Assembly (NCBI GenBank): GCA_029850535.1
Contig: JARCRU010000103.1
Location: 47,765-111,764 of the forward strand
Direction of reading: 5' to 3'
DNA from: Actinomycetota bacterium
GTDB taxonomy: Bacteria > Actinomycetota > Acidimicrobiia > Acidimicrobiales > RAAP-2
Length of the DNA: 64,000 nt
Shown here: positions 55,432 to 63,796 of the stretch, one piece after another
Layout: the number at the start of each line of letters is the position of its first letter
How positions within the stretch are numbered: the stretch's first letter is position 1
The notes under the pieces: generated by a model
Seen by the model: the letters and a program-made list of their open reading frames with translations, nothing else
The model's database searches: none
What the model was told of the DNA's origin: nothing
Translations under genes and position numbers: made by a program

Positions 55432-56832
55432 CTAACCGATCGATCCTTCCATCTGCAGTTCGATGAGTCGCGACCACTCCACGGCGTACTCCATCGGGAG
55501 CGTGCGCGTGACGGGCTCGATGAAACCGTTGACGATCATGCCCATCGCCTGGGTCTCGGTGAGACCACGACTCATGAGGTAGAACAACTGGTCGTCGCCG
55601 ATCTTCGAGACGGTGGCCTCGTGACCAATGGAGGCGTCTTGTTCGCCGACTTCCATGTAGGGCTTGGTCTCGGAGATCGACTGCTCGTCGAGTAACAACG
55701 CATCGCATCGTACAAAGGCCTTGGCGCCGGTGGCACCCTCTTCGACCTTCACGAGTCCGCGATAGGTGGTCTGTCCACCATCTTTCGAGATGGACTTAGA
55801 AATAATCGTCGACGTCGTCTCGGGCGCGCAATGCACCATCTTGGCTCCGGCGTCTTGAATCTGCCCGGGTCCGGCGTAGGCGACCGACAGGACTTCTCCC
55901 GAGGCCTTGGGGCCCATCAAGTAGACGCTCGGATACTTCATCGTCAAGCGCGAACCGATATTGCCGTCAATCCACTCGACGTGAGCCTCCTCCTCGGCGC
56001 GTGCACGCTTGGTAACGAGGTTGTAGACGTTATTCGACCAGTTCTGAATGGTGGTGTACGTAATGCGCGATCCCTTGAGCGCCACGAGTTCCACCACGGC
56101 CGAGTGCAGGGAGTCCGTGGAGTACACCGGAGCCGAACAGCCCTCGACGTAGTGCACCTGACTTCCCTCGTCTGCGATGATCAACGTTCGCTCGAACTGA
56201 CCCATGTTCTCGGTATTGATGCGGAAGTACGCCTGCAGGGGCTGGTCCACGTTGACCCCGGGGGGCACGTAAATGAACGAACCACCGCTCCACACCGCTG
56301 AGTTCAGCGCAGCGAACTTGTTGTCGTTGGGCGGGATGACCGTGCCGAAGTACTTTCGCACGAGATCTGGATACTCGCGCACCGCGGTGTCCATGTCGCA
56401 GAACAAGACGCCCAGGCGCTCGAGGTCCTCGCGGTTGCGGTGAAAAACGACCTCGGACTCGTACTGCGCGGTGACGCCCGCCAAGTACTTGCGCTCGGCC
56501 TCGGGGATGCCCAGGCGCTCGTAGGTGTTCTTAATGGCGTCGGGCAGGTCCTCCCAGCGCTCCACCCGATTCTCGGTGGGCTTGATGTAGTAGTAGATGT
56601 CATTGAAATCGAGTTGGGGCATACGCTGGGAGAACCACTCCAGCATGGGCTTGCGCTCGAAGCGCTTGAGGGCGTTCAATCGGAAGTCGAGCATCCACGG
56701 CTCCTCGGACTTGATCCCCGACATCTCGCGCACGATGGCCTCATTGATGCCCTTCTTCGGCTTAAAGACGGGAATCTGGTCGTCGGACCAGCCCAGTTGG
56801 TAGCGACTGAAATCCAAGTTGTCGACGCTCAT
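55432..56832 (-). CDS. sufB: Fe-S cluster assembly scaffold SufB
   Basis: SufB is the main scaffold on which clusters form. The 466-residue protein has the family's YYYIKPTENRVERWEDLP, GVLFCDMDTAVREYPDLV, SGGSFIYVPPGVNVDQPLQAY, HYVEGCSAPVYSTDSLHSA and ISKSISKDGGQTTYRGLV, with FVRCDALLLDEQS near the C-terminus. ATG at 56832 follows AAGGAG by four bases, and the longer upstream frame runs through the promoter. First gene of the minus arm sufB-Cys4-sufD-Rieske-sufC2; two palindromes lie 14-35 bases upstream. Confidence 0.95.
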   Translation of the reverse strand: MSVDNLDFSRYQLGWSDDQIPVFKPKKGINEAIVREMSGIKSEEPWMLDFRLNALKRFERKPMLEWFSQRMPQLDFNDIYYYIKPTENRVERWEDLPDAIKNTYERLGIPEAERKYLAGVTAQYESEVVFHRNREDLERLGVLFCDMDTAVREYPDLVRKYFGTVIPPNDNKFAALNSAVWSGGSFIYVPPGVNVDQPLQAYFRINTENMGQFERTLIIADEGSQVHYVEGCSAPVYSTDSLHSAVVELVALKGSRITYTTIQNWSNNVYNLVTKRARAEEEAHVEWIDGNIGSRLTMKYPSVYLMGPKASGEVLSVAYAGPGQIQDAGAKMVHCAPETTSTIISKSISKDGGQTTYRGLVKVEEGATGAKAFVRCDALLLDEQSISETKPYMEVGEQDASIGHEATVSKIGDDQLFYLMSRGLTETQAMGMIVNGFIEPVTRTLPMEYAVEWSRLIELQMEGSIG

Positions 56833-56845
56833 TGTTCTCCTTCGC

Positions 56846-56867
56846 GGAATATTCCCTATGGCCATAG
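56846..56867 (-). promoter_or_regulatory. Two adjacent perfect palindromes upstream of sufB (candidate operator)
   Basis: GGAATATTCC (56846-56855) and CTATGGCCATAG (56856-56867) are each perfect palindromes and abut with no gap. They lie between the sufB start codon and a TACTAT -10-like box, overlapping the expected transcription start, which suits a repressor site. The binding protein is unknown. Confidence 0.5.
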
Positions 56868-56869
56868 TA
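56864..56869 (-). promoter_or_regulatory. Candidate -10 box of the sufB operon
   Basis: TACTAT on the minus strand, preceded by TTAG. It leaves a leader of about 25 bases that contains the AAGGAG ribosome site of sufB. Confidence 0.4.
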
Positions 56870-56923
56870 CTAACTCGAGAGAGCACTCTGACGCAAAATC
56901 TTGTCATCTGGCAGAGTGGAGCA

Positions 56924-59095
56924 ATGCCACTAGCTCCGCGCGTCACTCAACGTCCCTTCGAAATTACTCGCCACGGCGACACTCGCATCGACCCTTACTA
57001 CTGGCTCCAAGATCGTGACAACGAAGAAGTACTCGCCCACTTACGGTCGGAGAACGCGTACCTCGCCGAAGAACTCGCCTACCTCGCGCCGCTCGAGGGC
57101 CAACTCTTCGAGGAAATCAAAGCCCGCATTGAGGAGACCGATATCTCGGTCCCAGTGCGTCGCGGCGACTGGTGGTACTACGAACGCACCCGCGAAGGAC
57201 TCAACTACCCCATCAGCTGTCGCGTGCGCGTGACGCCAGGCGTCGACGCTCCTCCCGTGATTCTGCCCGACGTCGCCATTGAGAACGAGCACATCATCTT
57301 GGACGAGAACCTCGAGGCCGAGGGTCACGACTTTCTCTCGGTGGGGGTCCTCGCAGTGAGCCCCGATGACCGTTGGGTGGCGGTCGGAGTCGACTTCGAG
57401 GGTGACGAGCGCCACCGCGTCAGCGTGCGACCACTCGCCGGACAGCCCCCCCTCGACGATGTACTCGACGACGTGTACTACGGCTTCGCCTGGGCGGGCG
57501 ACAGCCGCCACTTCTTCTACACCCGTGTTGATGACGCCATGCGCCCCTGGCAGCTCTGGCGCCACGAGATCGGCACTCGCGCGGAACACGACGTCGTGGT
57601 CATGCAAGAAGACGACGCGCAATTCAACGTGTCCGTCGGGCGCAGCCGTGATGACGAGGTCATCCTGGTGTCGCTATCGTCCTCGTCCACCTCGGAGATG
57701 TACTACCTCGATTCGATGACGCCCACTGATTCCTTCGCTCTCGTCGAAGCGCGACGCCAGGACATCGAGTACGGCGTCGAGCACTTTCGTGACCGATTGG
57801 GCCGCGATTGGTGGCTCAAGATCACGAACGAGGACGCCACCGACTTTCGCCTGTTGGCGCGTCACGTCGAGGAGGCCACGGCGCCGTGGCGCGAGTTGAT
57901 CGCGCACCGACCCGGCCAACGCCTCGACGGCATCGACGCTTTCGCCGACTTCGTGGCGATCTCAGAGCGCCACGACGGCAGTGCCGCGGTACGCATCGCC
58001 CCGCTACTCGACGACCCGGACCCCTTTGGTGAGGACCTCCTGGCGCGCGCCTACTTCGTCGACGGTGGTCCCGCGCCAACGACCGTCTCTCTCTCGGCCA
58101 ACGCGATGTACGAGACGAATCGACTTCGCGTCTCGATGACGTCGCTCGTGACCCCGCGCCTGATCGCCGATATCGATGTCGCCACCGGGACTGCCACCAT
58201 CCTCAAGCAACAGCGTGTCCTCGGCGGTTACGACGCCACGCGCTACGTCACCGGCCGCCTCTGGGTCGAGGCCAGTGACGGGGTGCGAATCCCGGTGTCG
58301 GTGGTGGCGAGTCGTGACGTCCTCGCCCGCGGCGAGGACGGAGAACTCACGCCCCGAGGACCGGCGCCCCTCCTGCTCTACGGTTACGGGAGTTACGAGA
58401 TCTCCATCGACCCCACCTTCTCCTCCCTTCGCCTCTCCCTGCTCGATCGCGGGGTTATCTTCGCCATTGCCCACGTACGCGGTGGGGGCGAGATGGGGCG
58501 TTCCTGGTACGAGATGGGACGACTCGCCCAAAAACCCACCACGTTCTCGGACTTCGTCGCGGTGGCCCAGTACCTCGTCGCTCAGCGGTGGACCACGCCG
58601 GATCAACTCTGCGCGCGCGGAGGGTCCGCGGGAGGACTCTTGATGGGCGCCGTGATGAACCTCGCCCCCCACCTCTTTCGTTGCGTCGTCGCCGAAGTGC
58701 CCTTCGTGGACTCGCTCACGACCATGCTCGACGCCTCGCTACCGCTCACGGTGGGTGAATGGGAGGAGTGGGGCAACCCCGACGCCAGCCCCGAGGCGTA
58801 TCGCACGATGAAGTCGTACTCGCCCTACGACAATGTACGCAGCCTCAACGACGACGGTTCACCGCGGATATACCCACACCTCTTCGCCGCGGGCGGACTC
58901 AACGACTCGCGCGTGGGTTACTGGGAACCGGCGAAGTGGGTACTCAAATTGCGCGACGCTCATCCCGACAACGTCGCCTACCTCAAGACGGAACTGGGTG
59001 CGGGCCACGGCGGACCTTCGGGGCGATACGACGCGTGGCGCGACGAGGCTCAAGTTCTGGCCTTCATCGTCCACGAACTCGGCGTCGCGCGCTAA
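56924..59095 (+). CDS. ptrB: Oligopeptidase B (S9A prolyl-oligopeptidase family)
   Basis: This cytosolic serine peptidase cuts short peptides, usually after Arg or Lys. The 723-residue protein has the propeller N-terminus (RVTQRPFEITRHGDTRIDPYYWL) and the catalytic domain with YGYGSYEISIDPTFSS, RGGGEMGRSWYE, Ser568 in RGGSAGGLLMG, Asp661 in GGLNDSRVGYWEP and His695 in GAGHGGPSGR. ATG at 56924 is the start just ahead of the family N-terminus, behind GTGGAG; the frame upstream runs through the shared promoter region with sufB. Its end overlaps the convergent membrane protein gene by four bases. Confidence 0.92.
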   Translation: MPLAPRVTQRPFEITRHGDTRIDPYYWLQDRDNEEVLAHLRSENAYLAEELAYLAPLEGQLFEEIKARIEETDISVPVRRGDWWYYERTREGLNYPISCRVRVTPGVDAPPVILPDVAIENEHIILDENLEAEGHDFLSVGVLAVSPDDRWVAVGVDFEGDERHRVSVRPLAGQPPLDDVLDDVYYGFAWAGDSRHFFYTRVDDAMRPWQLWRHEIGTRAEHDVVVMQEDDAQFNVSVGRSRDDEVILVSLSSSSTSEMYYLDSMTPTDSFALVEARRQDIEYGVEHFRDRLGRDWWLKITNEDATDFRLLARHVEEATAPWRELIAHRPGQRLDGIDAFADFVAISERHDGSAAVRIAPLLDDPDPFGEDLLARAYFVDGGPAPTTVSLSANAMYETNRLRVSMTSLVTPRLIADIDVATGTATILKQQRVLGGYDATRYVTGRLWVEASDGVRIPVSVVASRDVLARGEDGELTPRGPAPLLLYGYGSYEISIDPTFSSLRLSLLDRGVIFAIAHVRGGGEMGRSWYEMGRLAQKPTTFSDFVAVAQYLVAQRWTTPDQLCARGGSAGGLLMGAVMNLAPHLFRCVVAEVPFVDSLTTMLDASLPLTVGEWEEWGNPDASPEAYRTMKSYSPYDNVRSLNDDGSPRIYPHLFAAGGLNDSRVGYWEPAKWVLKLRDAHPDNVAYLKTELGAGHGGPSGRYDAWRDEAQVLAFIVHELGVAR

Positions 59096-59658
59096 CGACT
59101 CGCCGCCGCGCGCACCAGCGCCAGTCCGCTGTGCAGGGGCACCGTTGGAGAATGCCGCAGCACCGCGATCGCCACTACTACCGCCACCACGAGAACGATG
59201 ACCGCGACCACCACCACTTGGCGGCGGCGGCGAAACCGCGGGTGCGCGCCATGACGCATTGATCGCTCGAGAGCCCATCTCTCGTCGTGGCGCAGGTGGG
59301 GCGGGGAAATCGCCTCCACCGGATTCACCTGGGCGTCGTTGAAGACAAATTCCTTATCAGGATCGAGTCGGGGCAATTGCACGGGAGGCGAATCGAGCGC
59401 CTCGCTCCCGTCGAGGATTCGAAAGCCTCGCGAGGGGCGATACGGCGACGGCGGCGGCGACGGCGACGGACGCGCTATCTCTCGGGACCGGGGCTTTTTC
59501 GACGTGGTGTCGGAGTGGTTCGCGACGCGTCCGCGTAGTAAGAACGCCACGACCAAGAACACAAGGACGACGCCCCCGGCAATTTGAATTAGCAACACGA
59601 GGTCATCCCTTCGTGCACGGCGCTCCTCCTCGTCTTCAGAGTCAGCGTAGCCAGTCAA
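59092..59658 (-). CDS. Hypothetical two-helix membrane protein
   Basis: The 188-residue protein has an acidic, charged N-terminus, a first membrane helix (about 20-40, LVLLIQIAGGVVLVFLVVAF), a Pro/Ser-rich hydrophilic middle, and a second very Val-rich helix (about 148-168). I recognise no family. The start is uncertain: TTG 59658 or GTG near 59598, neither with a convincing ribosome site. It is the last gene of the group DUF6941-mutY-flavin reductase-this gene, six bases after the preceding stop. Confidence 0.6.
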   Translation of the reverse strand: MTGYADSEDEEERRARRDDLVLLIQIAGGVVLVFLVVAFLLRGRVANHSDTTSKKPRSREIARPSPSPPPSPYRPSRGFRILDGSEALDSPPVQLPRLDPDKEFVFNDAQVNPVEAISPPHLRHDERWALERSMRHGAHPRFRRRRQVVVVAVIVLVVAVVVAIAVLRHSPTVPLHSGLALVRAAASR

Positions 59659-59664
59659 ACGAAC

Positions 59665-60138
59665 TCAAGCGAGTTCGCCGAATCCTCCGCGGAAGTAAAT
59701 CAGGGGATGGCCACTTCGCGCGTACACGTAGCTCACCGCCACCACCGCCACGTCGTGATCTCCGTGCGTCGTGACGACCGACATCCGCCCCTCGAGGTGT
59801 GCGATGGCTCCGTCGAGCAGGGGTGAGCCGTCGGGGGCCTTCTCCCAGGGTGAGCCGTCAAACTTGTCCACCCCCGACGTGGCGAAACGGCGCGCGAGCG
59901 GCTCCTGGTCGGCGCCGAGAATGCTGATACCTACGTTTTCACTCTGGCGGACCAGTCCCCACGAATGCCCCTGGGTACTGGCAGCGAAGGTGACGAGCGC
60001 GGGTTCGAGCGAGAGGGAACCGAAACTTTGACAGGTGAAGCCCGCGGGGCCATCGGTGGTGGTGGCGGCGATGACCACGAGACCGGTGGCGTAGTGCCCC
60101 AGCACTTCCTTGAAGTGCGCCACGTCAATAGATGTCAC
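59665..60138 (-). CDS. Flavin reductase-like domain protein (FMN-binding split barrel)
   Basis: The 157-residue protein matches the HpaC/flavin reductase family, which supplies reduced flavin to monooxygenases: FKEVLGHYATGLVVIAA, GPAGFTCQSFGSLSLEPALV, and the C-terminal HGDHDVAVVAVSYVYARSGHPLIYFRGGFGEL with the conserved GDH. GTG 60138 lies seven bases behind AGGG. It sits nine bases after mutY; the partner oxygenase, if any, is not adjacent. Confidence 0.85.
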   Translation of the reverse strand: MTSIDVAHFKEVLGHYATGLVVIAATTTDGPAGFTCQSFGSLSLEPALVTFAASTQGHSWGLVRQSENVGISILGADQEPLARRFATSGVDKFDGSPWEKAPDGSPLLDGAIAHLEGRMSVVTTHGDHDVAVVAVSYVYARSGHPLIYFRGGFGELA

Positions 60139-60147
60139 GCGCAAACC

Positions 60148-61059
60148 CTATCGGGCAACTTCGGCGTGCCCGCCGAGCACGAATCGCCCCGCGACGCGAC
60201 CAATCAAGCCCTCACGCTCGAGCTGCGCGAGCAAGACCTCAATCCGTTCGACGTCGACATCGGCCAAACCCACGATCACGTTGCGTCGAGTGAGTGCGGT
60301 CTCGTGCAGCAACTTCAAAATTCGCCCACGCACCTGTCGGTCCGAATTCGCAAACGACGCCTGGGGCCGCGACACCGCCGCCGAGCGCGGCGCCGGGTCC
60401 GTGCCGCCCTCGCGCTGGAAGCGACACGCACGTCGCAGTGGGCACGACATGCAGCGTGGGTCTCGGGTGCAGAACTGAGCACCCAAGTCGATCATCGCCT
60501 GATTGAAGGCCGCGGCGCCCTCGCGGGGGAGCAATTTGCTAGCGAGTGACTGTGCCTCGCGCGGACGCAGTGGGCGATTGGCCAGGGCGCGCGCGAGAAC
60601 CCGCCCCACGTTGGTGTCCAGCACAGCGACGGGGGCACCGAAAGCGAAGGACGCGACGGCGTGTGCGGTGTAGGGCCCCACTCCCGGCAAACTCAAGAGG
60701 TCATCGACCGAAGCGGGCACCGCGGAGTCGAATCGCTCACACATCTCGCGCGCGGCGTCGTGCAGTGACTTGGCGCGACGGGGGTACCCTAGCCCGCTCC
60801 AAAGTCGCAACACCTCGGCCAAGGGAGCCTGGGCACAACTCGACGGGCTCGCAAACGTGTCGAGAAATCGTCGCCACGGTTCAACCACCCGGCCGGTGGA
60901 TGTCTGTTGCAACATGATCTCTGCAACGAACACCGCCCAGGGGTCGTCATGGGCGATCCATGGCAAGTCGCGGCGTAGTTCCGGGGCGGCTCGACGTAGC
61001 GAGCGGCGAAACGCGACGAGAGCCTTGAGTGCGTCAGCCTCGAGGACGACCTCGGGCAT
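60148..61059 (-). CDS. mutY: A/G-specific adenine glycosylase (MutY, short form)
   Basis: MutY removes adenine mispaired with 8-oxoguanine. The 303-residue protein has the HhH-GPD domain with catalytic Glu47 (AEIMLQQTSTG), LPGVGPYTAHAVASFAFG, Asp148 (VLDTNVGRVL), and a [4Fe-4S] loop C197-x5-C203-x2-C206-x5-C212. The C-terminal NUDIX-like 8-oxoG recognition domain of E. coli MutY is missing; instead a short winged-helix-like tail follows, as in many actinobacterial copies. Start at ATG 61059, ten bases after the DUF6941 gene. Confidence 0.9.
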   Translation of the reverse strand: MPEVVLEADALKALVAFRRSLRRAAPELRRDLPWIAHDDPWAVFVAEIMLQQTSTGRVVEPWRRFLDTFASPSSCAQAPLAEVLRLWSGLGYPRRAKSLHDAAREMCERFDSAVPASVDDLLSLPGVGPYTAHAVASFAFGAPVAVLDTNVGRVLARALANRPLRPREAQSLASKLLPREGAAAFNQAMIDLGAQFCTRDPRCMSCPLRRACRFQREGGTDPAPRSAAVSRPQASFANSDRQVRGRILKLLHETALTRRNVIVGLADVDVERIEVLLAQLEREGLIGRVAGRFVLGGHAEVAR

Positions 61060-61069
61060 CGTCAGTCGA

Positions 61070-61501
61070 TTAGATGACGGCCGGCAAGGGTCGCGTCGAG
61101 AAGGACGCCGTGCTGCCGTCGAGCGATTCACCATCGATGACGAGCCGCCACGTGAAGCGCGAATTCGGACTCAGTGGGATGGGTCCGAGGTTCACCGCAA
61201 TCGGCACGTCCACCGGAGTACCCACGGGCACGCCTTCGGGGGCACTCGCCGAAAAGTCACCACGAATCTCGATGGTCTGGGGACCTTGGGGGGAATCGAA
61301 TTGGACCAACTGCCCATCGGCGTCTTCGAGAAACAATTCCCAGTGATGCATTCGGTCAAACTCGTGCGTGTCCACTTCGACTTTGATGGCCACCGCTGAC
61401 GGCACGGGCTCTGGACCGCTCAACGACCATCCACCACCGAGAATGTACAACTTTCCGTCGGCGACTTGTGCGGAATCAGCGAGCAGCATGGTGACGTTCA
61501 T
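61070..61501 (-). CDS. DUF6941-family protein
   Basis: The 143-residue protein starts MNVTMLLADSAQVADGKLYI with the following GGGWSLSGPEPVP, features I associate with DUF6941, a small all-beta family of unknown function common in actinobacteria. It reads as two or three beta-sandwich sheets (HHWELFLEDADGQLVQF; NSRFTWRLVIDGESLDGS). TAGGCT lies six bases before the ATG. It heads the run of genes with mutY and flavin reductase; the meaning of that is unknown. Confidence 0.75.
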   Translation of the reverse strand: MNVTMLLADSAQVADGKLYILGGGWSLSGPEPVPSAVAIKVEVDTHEFDRMHHWELFLEDADGQLVQFDSPQGPQTIEIRGDFSASAPEGVPVGTPVDVPIAVNLGPIPLSPNSRFTWRLVIDGESLDGSTASFSTRPLPAVI

Positions 61502-61507
61502 CCACCC

Positions 61508-61513
61508 AGCCTA
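61508..61513 (-). promoter_or_regulatory. Candidate -10 box for the leaderless DUF6941 gene
   Basis: TAGGCT on the minus strand, six bases before the ATG at 61501. Confidence 0.45.
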
Positions 61514-61637
61514 GACAATCGTCTGCGCACTGATTTTCTCTCTCCGACTGGACCATGCGACAAAAATTATTACCACTTAATCAGGTAATTTAACCGAAAC
61601 TTATGTACTCGCCGAGTGCTGGCGGGCGTGGAGGGGG

Positions 61638-61643
61638 TAGCCT
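61638..61643 (+). promoter_or_regulatory. Candidate -10 box for the NlpC/P60 gene
   Basis: TAGCCT followed by seven bases and the ATG at 61651, which supports that start over the ATG at 61603. An inverted repeat ATTACC/GGTAAT (61569-61589) lies further upstream in an AT-rich patch. Confidence 0.4.
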
Positions 61644-61650
61644 TGCCGCC

Positions 61651-62769
61651 ATGACTCACGTCGAGCGTCTCGGACGCCCTTCGACGCTTCGACTCGCGAG
61701 CAGACCGCAAAAGTCTCGGTGGATACTCACCGCGCTCGCCGCAGTCGTGGTGTCCGCAAGTGCAGTGACCGTCCTCTCTCGTCCCGCCGGAGCGATGACG
61801 ATCGCCCAGGAGAAGCAGCGCGCGGCCGACCTCTACAACCAGATTCAGCGGGTCGGGGCCCAGGTGCAGTTCCTCGGTCAGCGCTACGACCTCGCGCACC
61901 TCAAGTACGCCCACATCGTCAACACCATTACCAACACCAAGGCCATCGTCGCCGGTATCCAGAGTCAGGTAGTCAACGACAACTCGCGCCTCAAGGCCGA
62001 CGCGGTCTTCGCCTACGTGACGAATGGTTCGGCCTCGTCCAGCAACCCCCTCTTCAACACCAACGCCGCCAACGTGGGTGCCACCGACGTCTACAACCAA
62101 CTCGCCACCGGCAACATCGGCTCGGTCATCGCGAGTCTCAAGACCAACCGGGTCCAGCTGACGCAGGAACGCGGATTGCTCAACTCCGAAATGGCGCAGG
62201 CCGCGGCGGTGGCGAATGCGGCCAAGGCCAACTACCAGCAGTACCTCACCCTCCAGGCCAACATCGAGCAGGCGCGGTCCCAGGTCGAGGGACAGATCTC
62301 GTCGTACTACCACGCCATCGCCGCCGCCGCCGCCGCGGCGTCGGTGAGGGCAGTGACCACGGCCATCGCCACGCCCCAGCCCACTTCGGGCTCCGCGGCC
62401 CCACCGCCGGACCCGCTCGGCGCTGCGGCCGTCGCCGCGGCTGAGTCCTACTTAGGCGTGTGGTACCAGTGGGGTGGCGCCTCGCGTAGTGGCGTCGACT
62501 GCTCGGGACTGGTGATGTTGGCCTACGACGCGGTGGGTGTCTCACTCCCGCACTATTCGGGTGCCCAGTTCGCCGACACCGTGCGCGTGCCACTCTGGGA
62601 CATCCAGCCGGGTGATCTCCTGTTCTACGGCTACAACGGCGACGAGCACGTCGCGATGTACGTCGGGGGTGGCAACATGATCGAGGCGCCCCAGACCGGG
62701 TACCAAGTCCACATCACTCCGGTGCGCTTGGGGTGGGGGTTCGCGGGGATTGGTCGCGTGAGCGCCTAG
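61651..62769 (+). CDS. Secreted NlpC/P60 peptidoglycan endopeptidase (RipA-like)
   Basis: The 372-residue protein has a signal peptide (basic start, then WILTALAAVVVSASAVTVL and a cleavage site near Ala-Gly-Ala-Met), a long helical coiled-coil region (about 50-230), an Ala-rich linker, and a C-terminal NlpC/P60 domain with Cys284 (SGVDCSGLVMLAY), His333 (DEHVAMYVGGG) and IEAPQTG. This build is that of RipA and other FtsEX-controlled hydrolases that cut cross-linked stem peptides at the septum. ATG 61651 is supported by TAGCCT spacing. lgt-like gene follows after two bases. Confidence 0.9.
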   Translation: MTHVERLGRPSTLRLASRPQKSRWILTALAAVVVSASAVTVLSRPAGAMTIAQEKQRAADLYNQIQRVGAQVQFLGQRYDLAHLKYAHIVNTITNTKAIVAGIQSQVVNDNSRLKADAVFAYVTNGSASSSNPLFNTNAANVGATDVYNQLATGNIGSVIASLKTNRVQLTQERGLLNSEMAQAAAVANAAKANYQQYLTLQANIEQARSQVEGQISSYYHAIAAAAAAASVRAVTTAIATPQPTSGSAAPPPDPLGAAAVAAAESYLGVWYQWGGASRSGVDCSGLVMLAYDAVGVSLPHYSGAQFADTVRVPLWDIQPGDLLFYGYNGDEHVAMYVGGGNMIEAPQTGYQVHITPVRLGWGFAGIGRVSA

Positions 62770-62771
62770 CG

Positions 62772-63542
62772 ATGTCGGGCGTACCCACTTCTATCCACCT
62801 CGGCCCCTTCGTCTTTCACCTCTACGGTTTAGGACTCGGTATTGCGGCCTACGTTGCCTATCTCTACGCTGAGCGACGACTGCGTCGACACGGCATCGAT
62901 ACCGCCGCATTCGCCCGCTACACCCTCGCGCTACTCGTCGCGGGACTGTTCGGCGCCCGCCTCGCCAACATCGTCACCAACTGGGGCTACTACTCCGGTC
63001 ACCCCGCCCGTTGGATCGCCGTATGGCAGGGGGGGATCTCCAGTTTCGGCGGCATCGGCTTCGCGATCCCGGTCGGCATCATTGCGCAACGACACTGGTG
63101 GCCCTCCACGCGACTCCTGGCATTCACCGACGCCCTGATCCCCGCTCTGGTCGCGGGATGGGCCCTCGGTCGAGTACTCGGCCCCCAATTCATGGTCAAT
63201 GGCGGGGGTCATCAAACCACGTCGTGGTTCGGCATTCATTATTCGGGTCAGATCGGCAAACGGGTCCCGGTGCCCCTGATCCAGGGCGCCGAGGACGCCG
63301 CATTGTGGTTGATCCTGATCCGCCTCGAGGCGAAGTGGACCACGCGAGCCGTCGGCGTGATCAGCGCTGTGGCGATGATTATCTGGGGCCTCGTGCGCGC
63401 CTACGACGAGCGATGGCTGCTCGGCCAACAGTCCCACTCGGGTTCGATCGGAGTGCAATTGGCCGGCCTCGCGCTCACCCTCGCCGGAATCGGCACCTGG
63501 TGGCGTGTGTCACGACGACCTCGCGTCGTGACGACGAAATAG
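62772..63542 (+). CDS. Divergent prolipoprotein diacylglyceryl transferase (Lgt) family membrane protein
   Basis: The 256-residue protein has about seven membrane helices and aligns with Lgt over HLGPFVFHLYGLGLGIAAYV, GARLANIVTNWGYY, WQGGISSFGGIGF and GWALGRVLGPQF. Lgt attaches diacylglycerol to lipoprotein cysteines. The usual GGxSFHGG motif, whose His is essential in E. coli, reads GGISSFGG here, and GRxGNFxNGE is replaced by GRVLGPQFMVNGGG, so activity or substrate may differ. ATG 62772 lies two bases after the NlpC gene, which suggests cotranscription. Confidence 0.78.
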   Translation: MSGVPTSIHLGPFVFHLYGLGLGIAAYVAYLYAERRLRRHGIDTAAFARYTLALLVAGLFGARLANIVTNWGYYSGHPARWIAVWQGGISSFGGIGFAIPVGIIAQRHWWPSTRLLAFTDALIPALVAGWALGRVLGPQFMVNGGGHQTTSWFGIHYSGQIGKRVPVPLIQGAEDAALWLILIRLEAKWTTRAVGVISAVAMIIWGLVRAYDERWLLGQQSHSGSIGVQLAGLALTLAGIGTWWRVSRRPRVVTTK

Positions 63543-63796
63543 AACTGTCGTCCAAAAGTCAAGGGGTGCGCGAATGGAGCTGCGTCCACGACTGACCCTC
63601 GTCGCGTCACTTCGTGCCGACCGGTTCGGCCACTTCAAACCTCGAGGGACCCTGGAAGATTGGGGCTTAGTCGACGAGACGACGTCCACGGCCTGACGTG
63701 GTTCTCGGTGTAGGGACTCGAGGGATCCTGTTTCGCCCGACGTGGCCCCCGCCGCGAAATCCGCTGGAGTGGGTCCCCAGCGACCCCCGACTGCGA

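Noticed and set aside
61502..61650. Cyclic di-AMP (ydaO-type) riboswitch ahead of the NlpC/P60 gene
   Set aside because: Such elements are common before actinobacterial cell-wall hydrolases, but the conserved GGGGAACC-type core is absent and a -10-like box sits seven bases before the start codon.
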